A DNA stretch of 64,000 nt from Actinophytocola sp049647105 (GCF_049647105.1 NZ_JBARWZ010000288.1:9268-73267); one strand, 5' to 3'; positions 8,822 to 17,727 are shown, numbered from the stretch's first letter. Numbers and translations: made by a program. Notes: generated by a model not told the origin, from the letters alone.

Positions 8822-9409
8822 ATGCCCAGAGTTCCTGGCTTGGCAACAAAAGACGCGGGGCCCGTGATCCGCATCGGCTACTGGTTCGCGAAGCGGCGGT
8901 TCAAGGTCGTGCCGGAGCCGTTCTCGGTGCTGGCCCGGCACCGGAAGCTGTTCATGGCCGCCGCGCGGCACGAGCTGGCCGCCGAGAAGGCCAGCCGGAA
9001 GCTGCCGGCCAACGTGCGTGAACTGGCGGTGTACCGGGTCGCGCAGCAGCTCGGCTGCTCATGGTGCGTGGACTTCGGCACCATGCTGCAGAAGCACGAG
9101 GGGCTGGACGTCGAGCGGCTCAAGCACATCAACGACTACCTGACCTCGCCGACCTACACGCGGCAGGAGCGGCTGGCCGTCGCCTACGCCGACGCGATGA
9201 CCGACACCCCGGTCAGCGCCACCGACGAGCAGCTCGCGGAGCTGCGGGCGGAGTTCGGTGACGAGGGCGTGATCGAGCTGACCTACCAGATCGGCCTGGA
9301 GAACATGCGGGCCCGGACCTACAGCGCGCTCGACATCCGGGACCAGGGCTTCAGCTCAGGGGACGCCTGCCGGCTCCCCGAGGCCGACCTCAGAAGCGCA
9401 GGTGCGTGA
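8822..9409 (+). CDS. Carboxymuconolactone decarboxylase-like protein
   Basis: 195 residues; AhpD/CMD fold with redox motif LGCSWCVDFG (CxxC) at residues 79-82. Start ATG follows a strong GAGGAG site. Such proteins act as peroxidase/disulfide partners or oxidoreductases and are the usual gene paired with ECF41 sigma factors. It is preceded by a perfect ECF41 promoter and its 3' end overlaps the end of the sigma gene by 20 bp, tail to tail. Confidence 0.9.
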   Translation: MPRVPGLATKDAGPVIRIGYWFAKRRFKVVPEPFSVLARHRKLFMAAARHELAAEKASRKLPANVRELAVYRVAQQLGCSWCVDFGTMLQKHEGLDVERLKHINDYLTSPTYTRQERLAVAYADAMTDTPVSATDEQLAELRAEFGDEGVIELTYQIGLENMRARTYSALDIRDQGFSSGDACRLPEADLRSAGA

Positions 9410-10325
9410 GCTTCTCCGGATTGCACATGTCGTAGATCCCGGTCACCTGCCCGTCCCGGATGTCGAACGTCGTGACCCGCCGGTCGACCCTGATCAGGTC
9501 GCCATCGGCGGGCACTTCCGGGATCGCCATGCCGATCTGGCCGTTGACCACGACGAGCTCGCCGCTCAGGATCCGGTGGACGCCGTACATCTTGATGAGC
9601 CCGAGAAGGAACCGGGAGATCTTGTCGGCACCGACCATGTGGCGGCGGGAGGTGCGGGCCTTGCCGTTGCTGTCGCCGATGAGCACCGCGTCCGGGTGCA
9701 GTGCCTGGACGACGCTGTTCAGGTCGCCGGACAGGATCGCCGCCAGCAGGCGCTCGATGAGCGCCCGCTGCTCCGCGAGATCCGCGAGCCGGGGCGGCTC
9801 CGCGTCCGCCACCGCGCGCCTGCCTCGGGACGCGTGCTGGCGGGCGGTCGCCTCGGTGACACCGAGGAGCTCCGCGATCTCCCCGAACGGCACGGAGAAC
9901 GCGTCGTGCAGCACGAAGGCGACGCGCTGCTCCGGCGTCAGCTTGTCCAGCACCACGAGTGTGGCCAGCCGAACCTGCTCGTCCCGCACGACTGTCTCGA
10001 GTGGATCGTCGCCGGGCTGTGTGCCGTACGGGGTGACGATCGGCTCCGGCAGCCACGGGCCCACGTAGCGCTCGCGTTGCGCGGCGGCCGAGCGCAGCCG
10101 GTCGAGGCAGAGGTGGCCGACGACGGTCGTGAGCCAGCCCCGGAGGTCCCGGATCTCGGCGCGGCGGGCCTCGTCGAGCCCGGCCAGTCGCAGCCACGCC
10201 TCCTGGACCGCGTCCTCGGCGTCGGAGATCGTGCTGGTCAACCGGTACGCGACACCGATCAGGTGCGCGCGGTGCGTCGAGAACTCCTTTGCGAGGACAT
10301 CATCGCTGACCGTCACACCCGCCAT
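9390..10325 (-). CDS. sigJ: ECF41 (SigJ-type) RNA polymerase sigma factor
   Basis: 311 residues. Region 2 (LIGVAYRLTSTISDAEDAVQ), the linker hallmark YVGPWLPEP, region 4 (LTPEQRVAFVLHDAFSVPFG) and a ~110-residue C-terminal SnoaL-like domain ending in MCNPEKLTHL, the position of the conserved NPDKL motif. In ECF41 the fused C-terminal domain both activates and restrains the factor in place of an anti-sigma. The convergent CMD-like gene is its probable regulon. Confidence 0.93.
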   Translation of the reverse strand: MAGVTVSDDVLAKEFSTHRAHLIGVAYRLTSTISDAEDAVQEAWLRLAGLDEARRAEIRDLRGWLTTVVGHLCLDRLRSAAAQRERYVGPWLPEPIVTPYGTQPGDDPLETVVRDEQVRLATLVVLDKLTPEQRVAFVLHDAFSVPFGEIAELLGVTEATARQHASRGRRAVADAEPPRLADLAEQRALIERLLAAILSGDLNSVVQALHPDAVLIGDSNGKARTSRRHMVGADKISRFLLGLIKMYGVHRILSGELVVVNGQIGMAIPEVPADGDLIRVDRRVTTFDIRDGQVTGIYDMCNPEKLTHLRF

Positions 10326-10360
10326 CCTACTTACGGCGAGGACGCCTAGACTCGGACAAC

Positions 10361-12262
10361 GTGGCAGGACGGATCCGGGAAAGCGACATCGCCGCGGTCC
10401 GCGACCGCAATCGGGTCGACGACATCGTCGGCGAGTACGTGTCGCTGCGCCGTGCCGGTGGCGGCGCGCTGAAGGGCCTGTGCCCGTTCCACGACGAGAA
10501 GACGCCGTCGTTCAACGTGCGGTCCACCCACGGCACCTTCCACTGCTTCGGCTGCGGCGAGGGCGGCGACGTCATCGCCTTCATCATGAAGATCGACCAC
10601 CTGAGCTTCGTCGAGGCGGTCGAGCGGCTCGCCGAGCGCAGTGGCATACAGCTGACCTACGAAGGCGGCGCACCGACCAGGCAGCGTGACAAGGGCACGC
10701 GGACCAGGCTGGTCGACGCGCACCGCGCGGCCGCCGAGTTCTACGCCGAGCAGCTGGCGACCCCCGACGCGGTCAAGGCGCGGGAGTTCCTCGCCGAGCG
10801 TGGGTTCGACCAGGCCGCGGCCGTGCAGTTCGGCTGCGGGTACGCGCCGGCGGGCTGGGACAAGCTCACCAAGCACCTCCTCGGCCGCGGCTTCGACATG
10901 CAGGAGCTGATCAAGGGCGGCCTGTCCCGCGAGGGCAGGCAGGGCCCGATCGACCGGTTCCACCGCCGCCTCCTGTGGCCGATCAGGGACCTCGGCGGCG
11001 ACGTCGTCGGCTTCGGCGCGCGGCGGCTGTTCGACGACGACCAGATCCAGGCCAAGTACCTGAACACCAGTGAGAGCCCGGTCTACAAGAAGTCGCAGGT
11101 GCTGTTCGGCCTGGACCTCGCCAAGCGGGAGATCGCGCGGCGGCACCAGGTCGTCGTGGTCGAGGGCTACACCGACGTGATGGCCATGCACCTCGCGGGC
11201 GTGCTCACCGCCGTCGCGTCCTGCGGCACCGCGTTCGGCTCCGAGCACATCACGGTGCTGCGCAGGCTGTTGATGGACGACGACGCGTTCCGCGGCGAGG
11301 TGATCTACACCTTCGACGGCGACGACGCGGGGCAGAAGGCCGCGCTCAAGGCGTTCGACGAGGACCAGAAGTTCGCCGCGCAGACGTTCATCGCGATCGC
11401 ACCCGACGGGCAGGACCCGTGTGAGCTGCGGCAGAGCAAGGGTGACGTGGCGGTGCGCGACCTGGTCGCCCGGCGAAGGCCCCTGTTCGAGTTCGCCATC
11501 AAGACCGAGCTGGCCGTGCACAACCTCGAGAACGCGGAGGGCCGCGTCGAGGCGTTGCGGCGGACGGTCCCGATGGTGGCGCGGATCAAGGAGGTGGCGC
11601 TGCGGGACGAGTACGCGCGCCAGCTCGCGGGCTGGGTCGGCTGGGAGGACATGGCGACGGTCGTGCGGCGGGTCCGCGAGTCCTCGGGCGGCACGCAGGC
11701 ACCCGCGCGGCGGGCCACCAGGCAGGTGGACCCGGGTCAGGGCGCGCTCCCGGTCGATGTCGACGGGCCTCCTCGGCCGAACCCGCGTGATCCGCAGCTG
11801 CACGTCCAGCGTGAGGCGATCAAGCTCGCGCTGCAGGAACCCGCGTTCGCCGGTCCCATGTACGACGCGCTGCCGCTGGAGGTGTTCACCCACCCCGCGT
11901 ACGCCGAACTGCACCGTGCGGTGCTCAAGGCGGGCGGTACGTCGAGCGGGCTCGCTGGTGCGGACCTGATCGACGCGGTGGCGAAGTGCTGCGAGTCCGG
12001 CACGGGCCGCAACCTCGTCACCGAGCTGGCCGTGGAAGCCATTCCCACCAGGCAGAACGCGATCGAGCGGTACGCGGCGGGCATGCTCGCCGCCCTTCAG
12101 CGGCAGCTGCTGGCCGGTCAGATCGCCGACATCAAGTCGCGGCTGCAGCGCCTGTCGCCGATCGAGGAACCGGACGAGGCGCGTGCGTTGTGGGGCGACC
12201 TGGTGGCGCTGGAGCAGTACTACAAGGCGCTGGGGGAGCAGGCCGCCGGAGGCATGGGATGA
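10361..12262 (+). CDS. dnaG: DNA primase
   Basis: 633 residues, GTG start. CHC2 zinc ligands C41, H44, C62 and C65 (CPFHDEKTPSF, HCFGCGEGGD), a TOPRIM domain with VVVVEGYTDVMAMH and the metal motif TFDGDDAG, then the C-terminal DnaB-binding domain. Makes RNA primers at the replication fork. Full length. Overlaps the next gene by 4 bp. Confidence 0.97.
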   Translation: MAGRIRESDIAAVRDRNRVDDIVGEYVSLRRAGGGALKGLCPFHDEKTPSFNVRSTHGTFHCFGCGEGGDVIAFIMKIDHLSFVEAVERLAERSGIQLTYEGGAPTRQRDKGTRTRLVDAHRAAAEFYAEQLATPDAVKAREFLAERGFDQAAAVQFGCGYAPAGWDKLTKHLLGRGFDMQELIKGGLSREGRQGPIDRFHRRLLWPIRDLGGDVVGFGARRLFDDDQIQAKYLNTSESPVYKKSQVLFGLDLAKREIARRHQVVVVEGYTDVMAMHLAGVLTAVASCGTAFGSEHITVLRRLLMDDDAFRGEVIYTFDGDDAGQKAALKAFDEDQKFAAQTFIAIAPDGQDPCELRQSKGDVAVRDLVARRRPLFEFAIKTELAVHNLENAEGRVEALRRTVPMVARIKEVALRDEYARQLAGWVGWEDMATVVRRVRESSGGTQAPARRATRQVDPGQGALPVDVDGPPRPNPRDPQLHVQREAIKLALQEPAFAGPMYDALPLEVFTHPAYAELHRAVLKAGGTSSGLAGADLIDAVAKCCESGTGRNLVTELAVEAIPTRQNAIERYAAGMLAALQRQLLAGQIADIKSRLQRLSPIEEPDEARALWGDLVALEQYYKALGEQAAGGMG

Positions 12263-12792
12263 GTGTTCTTCGCAAGCTTCTCGACAAGGTCGTCGGCGAC
12301 GGCACGCCTGACGGTTTCGCCGGCACGCTCGAGCAGGAGGAGACCGTCGTCGTCGTGGCCGAGGTCCGCGGCGGCGGGCACCTCGTGGCCACGTCGCTGG
12401 GACTGTGGGTGTCGACCGGCGACGGGGCGCGCCGCATCGGGTGGCACCTGCTCAGCAAGGTGACATGGGGCGACGGAGTGCTGGCCGTGGTCGAGGCGGA
12501 CGAGATCGGGGAGGCCGGCGACGCGGTCCTGCTGACCGATCGGCCGCCGCACCGCTACGCGCTCGTCGATCCGGGCAAACTGCCGCACGCCGTGCACCAG
12601 CGGGTGACCGGGTCGATCAGGTCGCGCCACCACCGGGACCTGCCGGGTGGGGGAGCGTGGTTCGTGCAGCGCAAAGTGCCTGGCAGGGACGGCATCGTGC
12701 TGCAGGTCAGGGCCGATCCGGGCACGGACGCGAACGCCGTGCGGACGGTCGCCGCGGAGGTGGCCATCAAGATCCGGGAAGCGCTACAGTAA
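12259..12792 (+). CDS. Conserved hypothetical coupled to dnaG
   Basis: 177 residues, ATG overlapping the dnaG stop. Beta-rich N-terminus (ETVVVVAEVRGGGHLVATSL, GLWVSTGDGARRIGWHLLS) resembling a PH-like fold, and a C-terminal helix (NAVRTVAAEVAIKIREALQ). No catalytic motif. Genes like this follow dnaG in related actinomycetes; the function is unknown. Confidence 0.8.
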   Translation: MSVLRKLLDKVVGDGTPDGFAGTLEQEETVVVVAEVRGGGHLVATSLGLWVSTGDGARRIGWHLLSKVTWGDGVLAVVEADEIGEAGDAVLLTDRPPHRYALVDPGKLPHAVHQRVTGSIRSRHHRDLPGGGAWFVQRKVPGRDGIVLQVRADPGTDANAVRTVAAEVAIKIREALQ

Positions 12793-12810
12793 CAGTACGA
12801 ACGTACTGTT
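12791..12810. promoter_or_regulatory. Perfect 9-bp inverted repeat, operator-like
   Basis: AACAGTACG-AA-CGTACTGTT. It overlaps the stop of the upstream gene and ends 14 bp before the methyltransferase GTG. Geometry suits a dimeric TetR-type repressor; no candidate regulator gene is adjacent. Confidence 0.5.
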
Positions 12811-12824
12811 ATGCGGGAGGCGCT

Positions 12825-13589
12825 GTGTGGGATCCCTCGAAGTACCTGACCTTCGCCGACCACCGCGCCCGCCCGTTCTTCGACCTCGTCGGCCGGATCG
12901 CCGTGGAGGCCCCGCGCCGGGTCGCCGACCTCGGCTGCGGTCCCGGCAACCTGACCTCGGCGCTCGCGCAGCGGTGGCCCGCCGCCAGGATCGAGGCGTG
13001 CGACTCGTCGCAGGAGATGGTCGCGGCCGCACGGGAGCGGGGGATCGACGCGACCGTGCTGGACGTGCGGGACTGGCGGCCGGAGCCGGACACCGACGTG
13101 GTGGTGTCGAACGCGGTCCTGCAGTGGGTGCCGGGACACGAGGAACTGCTCGCGCGCTGGGTGAAGCAGCTGCCGCGCGGGGCGTGGCTCGCGTTCCAGG
13201 TACCTGGCAACTTCGGGGCGCCGTCCCATGTGCGGGTGCGGGAGCTGGTCGCGTCGCCGCGGTGGCGGGACCGTCTCGAGTCGGTTGTATTGCGTGAGGA
13301 CGACGCGGTGCTCGACCCCGAGGGGTACGCGGGCCTGTTGTCGGACGCCGGATGCGCGGTCGATGCCTGGGAGACCACCTACCTGCATCGGCTGACCGGT
13401 GCGGACCCCGTGCTGGAGTGGGTGACCGGGACGGCGCTGCGTCCGATCAGGACCGCACTGTCCGATGAGGACTGGACGGAGTTCCGTGCGGAGCTGGCGC
13501 CCCGGCTGAGGGCCGAGTACCCCGAGCGGGTGGACGGCACCACGTGGTTTCCGTTCCGCCGCGTCTTCGCCGTGGCCCAGAAACGGTGA
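12825..13589 (+). CDS. tam: Trans-aconitate 2-methyltransferase
   Basis: 254 residues from GTG 12825, giving MWDPSKYLTFADHRARPFFD, the characteristic Tam N-terminus; a longer open frame upstream belongs to the previous gene region. SAM motif I is VADLGCGPGNLT and post-I is IEACDSSQEMV; NAVLQWV and the C-terminal TTWFPFRRVFAVA also fit Tam. It esterifies trans-aconitate formed by spontaneous isomerisation of cis-aconitate. Possibly controlled by the inverted repeat just upstream. Confidence 0.92.
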   Translation: MWDPSKYLTFADHRARPFFDLVGRIAVEAPRRVADLGCGPGNLTSALAQRWPAARIEACDSSQEMVAAARERGIDATVLDVRDWRPEPDTDVVVSNAVLQWVPGHEELLARWVKQLPRGAWLAFQVPGNFGAPSHVRVRELVASPRWRDRLESVVLREDDAVLDPEGYAGLLSDAGCAVDAWETTYLHRLTGADPVLEWVTGTALRPIRTALSDEDWTEFRAELAPRLRAEYPERVDGTTWFPFRRVFAVAQKR

Positions 13590-13624
13590 AGAGGCGCGTT
13601 CGGGAAGCGAACGCGCCTCTTCAC
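13586..13624. terminator. Bidirectional terminator hairpin
   Basis: Perfect 17-bp stem (GTGAAGAGGCGCGTTCG and its complement) with loop GGAAG between two convergent genes. It serves both the tam gene and the MMPL gene. Confidence 0.88.
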
Positions 13625-13635
13625 GAATGGTGTTA

Positions 13636-15789
13636 CTAACCGACCGTGACCCGGTCGCGCTCCTCCGACGACGGTGGCGGGACGGTGGCCCGGTCGCCGT
13701 GGCCTGGCCACCAGGCCGCGTGGCCCAGCAGCGCGGTGAGGCTCGGCACCAGGAACATCGACATCACGAACGCCGCGATCAGGATGCCGACCGACACCGC
13801 GAATCCCATCTCCATCAGGAACGAGACGCCGGCGAGCAGCATCGACGCGAACGTGCCCGCGAGGATCACGCCCGCCGCGCCGACCGACGGGCCGCCGTGC
13901 TCGACCGCGAGGTCCGCGGCCTTGCGCGGGTCGTGGCCGAGCTTCGCCTCCTCGCGTAGTCGCGCGATCATCAGGATGTTGTAGTCCGTGCCGATCGCCA
14001 CCACGAACAGGTAGACGAGCATCGGCAGCATGAACGACACACCCGGCCGGTCACCGATGCCCTGGAACACCAGCACGGTCGCACCCATGGTCGAGAAGAA
14101 CCCGATGACCACCGCCAGCATCAGATAGATCGGTGCGACGAGGCTGCGCAGCATCAGCCCGAGCACGAGCGCGATCAGCACGCCCGCGACCGGGAAGATG
14201 ACCCACAGGTCGCGGTTGTTGGCCTCCCTGATGTCGGCGAACGCCGAGGTCAGCCCGCCGACCTTGGCGGTCGAGCCCTCCGGCGCCTGCTTGTGCGCCA
14301 CGTCCCGCAGCGGCCCGTCCACCAGGTCGAGCGACTCGTTCGCGTACGGGCTCGTGTCCAGCAGCAGGTCGATCTTGGCGATGTTCTTCTCATCGTTGAG
14401 CGTGGCGGGCTGCCCGGTCGGGCTCGGCATCACGCCACCGACACCGGGCACGTCCTGCAGCTTCTGCGCGTAGGCCGCGAGCGCCTGCTCGTCGAGCGTG
14501 CCGCCGTCGGCCTTCACGAACACCGACGTCGGGTTCAGCGCGCCTGCCGGGAACCCGGCCTCCATGTACTCGAGGCCGCGTGCCGACTCGGTGTCGCTCG
14601 GCAGCTGACCGGTCTGGTCGTAGTCGGTGTTGAACCCGAGCATGCCCAGCGCCAGCGCCACCATCACGCCACCGGACGCGACCGCCACGACGGCGGGACG
14701 ACGGCCGGTGAACTTGCCGAGCCGCTGGAACACGGTGCCCTTTGGCGTGCGCTGCCAGGACTTCGACGGCCAGAACACCTTGGTGCCGACCAGGGACACG
14801 ACCGCCGGGATCAGCGTCACCGACGCGATCGCCATCAGCACGACCGCGATCGACAGCCCCGGCCCGAAGCTGGTGAACGCGCCGAAGACGGCCAGCAGCA
14901 ACGCCATGAACGCGATCACGATGGCCGCTGCCGCGGACGCGATGACCTCGCCGACCCGCGCCACCGCCGCCACGAGCGCGGTCTTCGGGTCGTCACCGGC
15001 CCGCAGCCGTTCGCGGTACCGGAACAGCAGGAACACGATGTAGTCGGTGCCGACGCCGTAGAGCACGATCGTCATCACGATCTGCACGGACTGGTCGACC
15101 TGGAAGCCGAAGGCCTGCGCGAGCCATGCGACCAGGCCAGGGGCGATGGCGCTGACCACACCGACCGTGACGATCGGCAGCAGTGCCGCGACCGGGCTGC
15201 GGTAGATCACCAGCAGCAGACCGATGATCAGCACGACCGTGGCCGCACCCACGATCAGCAGCGCGGTGTCGAACGCGTCCGCGTTGTCGGCGAACATCGC
15301 GACGTCACCGGTGACCGCGTACTCCAGGTCCGTGCCGGCCAGCCCGTCGGTCGCCCGTTCGCGGATCTCCTTGACCGCCTCGACGAGCTTCGGGTCGTCC
15401 TGGATCCCCTCCAGCCCGACCGTGACCAGCTGGACCTTCTTGTTGGGGGACAGGAACTGCGCCCCGGTCAGCACGGTCTTGACCCGGTCGATCCCGGCCC
15501 CGTCGATGTCCTTGCCGAGGTCGCCGATGGCGGTCTGGTCGTCCTTGGTCAGCTCCTGGCTGTCCTGCCGCTTGACCACGATCGTCGCGCTCGCCTGGTC
15601 GGCCCGTCCGAAGGACTGCGCGGCCAGCTCGCCCGCCTGCACGGACTCGAAGTCCGAGGGCAGGAAGTTGGCCTGGTCGCGGGTGGTGACGTCGGCGAGC
15701 GTCGGCGCGAACGCCACGATCGCGATGGTGACGAGTACCCACCCCGCGATGACCTTCCACGGGTTGTCGACAGCTCGCGACCTGCGAGT
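13636..15789 (-). CDS. MMPL-family transporter, start codon lost
   Basis: About 717 codons with two copies of the RND/MMPL six-helix bundle (spans near VGAATVVLIIGLLLVIYRS and LMLAVVIGFFSTMGATVLVF) and large extracytoplasmic loops; exports lipids or drugs. The first membrane helix (WKVIAGWVLVTIAIVAF) is intact, but no ATG, GTG or TTG precedes it in frame: the frame runs back to 15789 and abuts the excisionase stop codon TAA (15790-15792). The first in-frame start (GTG 15717) would delete helix one. The first ~5-10 native codons were probably separated by prophage insertion. It may be a pseudogene or be translated by coupling. Confidence 0.85.
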   Translation of the reverse strand, partial: TRRSRAVDNPWKVIAGWVLVTIAIVAFAPTLADVTTRDQANFLPSDFESVQAGELAAQSFGRADQASATIVVKRQDSQELTKDDQTAIGDLGKDIDGAGIDRVKTVLTGAQFLSPNKKVQLVTVGLEGIQDDPKLVEAVKEIRERATDGLAGTDLEYAVTGDVAMFADNADAFDTALLIVGAATVVLIIGLLLVIYRSPVAALLPIVTVGVVSAIAPGLVAWLAQAFGFQVDQSVQIVMTIVLYGVGTDYIVFLLFRYRERLRAGDDPKTALVAAVARVGEVIASAAAAIVIAFMALLLAVFGAFTSFGPGLSIAVVLMAIASVTLIPAVVSLVGTKVFWPSKSWQRTPKGTVFQRLGKFTGRRPAVVAVASGGVMVALALGMLGFNTDYDQTGQLPSDTESARGLEYMEAGFPAGALNPTSVFVKADGGTLDEQALAAYAQKLQDVPGVGGVMPSPTGQPATLNDEKNIAKIDLLLDTSPYANESLDLVDGPLRDVAHKQAPEGSTAKVGGLTSAFADIREANNRDLWVIFPVAGVLIALVLGLMLRSLVAPIYLMLAVVIGFFSTMGATVLVFQGIGDRPGVSFMLPMLVYLFVVAIGTDYNILMIARLREEAKLGHDPRKAADLAVEHGGPSVGAAGVILAGTFASMLLAGVSFLMEMGFAVSVGILIAAFVMSMFLVPSLTALLGHAAWWPGHGDRATVPPPSSEERDRVTVG

Positions 15790-16131
15790 TTAGTTTTCTC
15801 GACGGTGTTCGCTGTGATCCGCCAATGTTCGATGAATCTGCTGGTCAGCGCCAGCGCTGACCCCGCTGGTGTTCGACGGTGTTCGACGGTGTTCGACCGG
15901 GGTCTGCCCCAGATCTGCCCCACGCTGCCCCAGGTCCGTGCGGGCTCCCGCCCCCGGCCGGTTCGCCTGCCAGTCCTTCACCGCGGCGGCGTCGTACAGC
16001 TTCGCTCCGGTCTCCACATCCCTCTCGGGAAGCGGGCCCGGTGCGCGGCCTTCGGACACGTAGTCGCGGTATGTGCTCGGCTTGATGTTGCACCACTCAG
16101 CTACCTGTGCGGTGGTCCATCGCTCCGTCAT
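15790..16131 (-). CDS. xis: Excisionase-like HTH protein
   Basis: 113 residues from ATG 16131. Residues 1-60 form a MerR-like winged helix (WTTAQVAEWCNIKPSTYRDY, KLYDAAAVKDWQANRPG) seen in phage recombination directionality factors; the tail is unstructured and encoded by repetitive DNA. It overlaps the integrase 3' end by 35 bp. Its stop codon is immediately followed, in the same frame, by the truncated MMPL gene. Confidence 0.8.
   Translation of the reverse strand: MTERWTTAQVAEWCNIKPSTYRDYVSEGRAPGPLPERDVETGAKLYDAAAVKDWQANRPGAGARTDLGQRGADLGQTPVEHRRTPSNTSGVSAGADQQIHRTLADHSEHRREN
15871..15900. repeat. Three tandem 10-bp repeats
   Basis: GTTCGACGGT, GTTCGACGGT, GTTCGACCGG in register, with a related TCGACGGTGTTCG at about 15800-15812. 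They lie inside the 3' coding part of the excisionase gene, 70-110 bp from the inferred junction, where integrase arm-type or excisionase sites would be expected. Confidence 0.5.
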
Positions 16132-17320
16132 GCCCCCACTGTACGGCACCCTGCCGCAAGGTGTCAACGGGTGGTTCATCCACAGAGGCCAGAGGCGCCC
16201 GATCACCCAACGCCGCCCGCACCCGGTCCCGAACCCCCGCAGTCCGGAACGCGTAGTCCTGGGTCTGCTTCACGTCCGAGTGCCCCACCAGATACGCCAC
16301 CGTCGCGATGTCCAGCCCGCCTTCCAACGCCCGGGTGATGTACCAGTGGCGGGAGTCGTACGGTTTGACACGCTCCACCCCGGCCACGTCCGCGGCCCGG
16401 TCCAGCGCCCGCCAGAACGCCTGCGCCGTGATCGGGTTCCCCTTCTCGTTGAGGAACACCAGAGGGCTGCGACACGGCTTGGCCACCACCCTCCCGCGAT
16501 GGTGGTGGTCGAGGCCGCACCCCTCCCGCACATCCCTGCCGGCGAGGGCGTGGTCCACGATCGCGGTCGCTTTCGTGGTGAGCGGCACGTCCCGCGAGTC
16601 CTCGTCCTTCGGGGAGTGGCGGATGATGCCGCGGCGGGACACGAACGTCTTGTCGACGGTGAGCCACCCACTGGCCCGGTCGATCGCGTCCAGATGCAGG
16701 CCGGACATCTCACCCGGACGCAGCCCCATCTCGTAGCCGAAGTCCACGAGATCCTGATAGCAGGGCTTCAGGTGAGGGCGGATCTTCTCGAACCGTGTGT
16801 CGTCCTTGATCGGCTTCGCGACACGGGTCGCCTTCGGCAGCCTGATGTTCGCGCACGGCGACGCGTCCAGCACCTCGTCGTCCAGGGCCCTGTTGATCGA
16901 TGCCCGGAACACCCCGTAGATGCGGCGTGCATGCGACGGCTCTCGCCCCGCGAAGAGGCTCAGCGCCCACCGCTTCACGTCCCGGTGGAGGATCGCGTTG
17001 AGCGGCACCTCACCCCATCGCGGCCGAACGTGCAGATCGACCAGGGAACGTTCGACGCTCTCGGTGTCGGTGTCTTGCCGGTAGACGCGGGTGGTGTCCC
17101 AGTAGTCGCCCCACGTGATCGTCGCAGCCGCCTTCCCGGTGACGATGGAGGCACGGCGAGCGGCCTTGACTTCCTCTTCCTTCGCGACGTCGAGCGCCGC
17201 TTTCCGGGTCGGGTATGGATGCTCCGGGTGGGTCGCCTTCTTCGTGTAGATCTTGTCGCCATTGGGTTCGCGCCACCCGCCCCGCCATTTCCCGCTAGGC
17301 AGTCTCTCCGGCCAAGCCAT
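16097..17320 (-). CDS. int: Tyrosine-type site-specific integrase
   Basis: 407 residues from ATG 17320, preceded by GGGAG; a TTG at 17335 is less likely. N-terminal arm-binding region (LPSGKWRGGWREPNG), SAM-like core-binding domain ~60-160, then the catalytic domain: Arg in MGLRPGEMSG, YDSRHWYITRAL (the usual first His of HxxR is Tyr here), LVGHSDVKQTQDYAF with third-box His and nucleophilic Tyr. It recombines attP with the host site inferred at the MMPL gene. Confidence 0.95.
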   Translation of the reverse strand: MAWPERLPSGKWRGGWREPNGDKIYTKKATHPEHPYPTRKAALDVAKEEEVKAARRASIVTGKAAATITWGDYWDTTRVYRQDTDTESVERSLVDLHVRPRWGEVPLNAILHRDVKRWALSLFAGREPSHARRIYGVFRASINRALDDEVLDASPCANIRLPKATRVAKPIKDDTRFEKIRPHLKPCYQDLVDFGYEMGLRPGEMSGLHLDAIDRASGWLTVDKTFVSRRGIIRHSPKDEDSRDVPLTTKATAIVDHALAGRDVREGCGLDHHHRGRVVAKPCRSPLVFLNEKGNPITAQAFWRALDRAADVAGVERVKPYDSRHWYITRALEGGLDIATVAYLVGHSDVKQTQDYAFRTAGVRDRVRAALGDRAPLASVDEPPVDTLRQGAVQWGHDGAMDHRTGS

Positions 17321-17347
17321 TTTGATCACTCCCAATTGGAGGGGGCG

Positions 17348-17644
17348 TCACCCCCGCTTGTCGTCGCGGACCGCCCGGAGATGGCGGCGCGACTTAGCAG
17401 GCTTGTTGATCCTGTCGATCACGGCGGCGCAGGCCGCAGCGTCGCTGGCTGCGGCCTCGGCGACCTGCCGGATCTCTCGGCGGTCCTGCCAGGCGTCGAG
17501 CTCGAAGTCGCGGCGTCGGCGGCATTCACTCCAGTGCCAGTGTCCGAGCCCGTAGATCATTCCGAAACCGATCAATAGGTAGAGCATGTATAAGCCGGTC
17601 ATGTCTAGCCCCAGGGGTTGTCCCGTTGCGTTCCATTGAGACAC
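17348..17644 (-). CDS. Small single-span membrane protein
   Basis: 98 residues (GTG 17644; ATG 17602 is an alternative). One membrane segment (MTGLYMLYLLIGFGMIYGLG) followed by a charged Arg-rich helix (CRRRRDFELDAWQDRREIRQ). Unknown function. Its place between repressor and integrase, leftward, suggests expression in the lysogen; superinfection exclusion is a possibility only. Confidence 0.65.
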   Translation of the reverse strand: MSQWNATGQPLGLDMTGLYMLYLLIGFGMIYGLGHWHWSECRRRRDFELDAWQDRREIRQVAEAAASDAAACAAVIDRINKPAKSRRHLRAVRDDKRG

Positions 17645-17727
17645 ATCTCGTGTCCCTTCCTCGCATTAACGAGAGGTTTCCTGTTGAGATCCAACCGTGT
17701 CCAAAGTGTCCCTCGAATAGAGCAAAC

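Noticed and set aside
10326..10360. Possible autoregulatory ECF41 promoter before sigJ (TGCCACG-N15-CGTC on the minus strand)
   Set aside because: Two mismatches in the -35 and the wrong spacer.
10346..11914. 522-codon leftward frame opposite dnaG
   Set aside because: Antisense shadow of a well-defined primase gene.
14293..16338. 681-codon rightward frame opposite the MMPL and excisionase genes
   Set aside because: Arg/His/Asp-rich antisense shadow caused by high GC; the opposite strand encodes clear protein domains.
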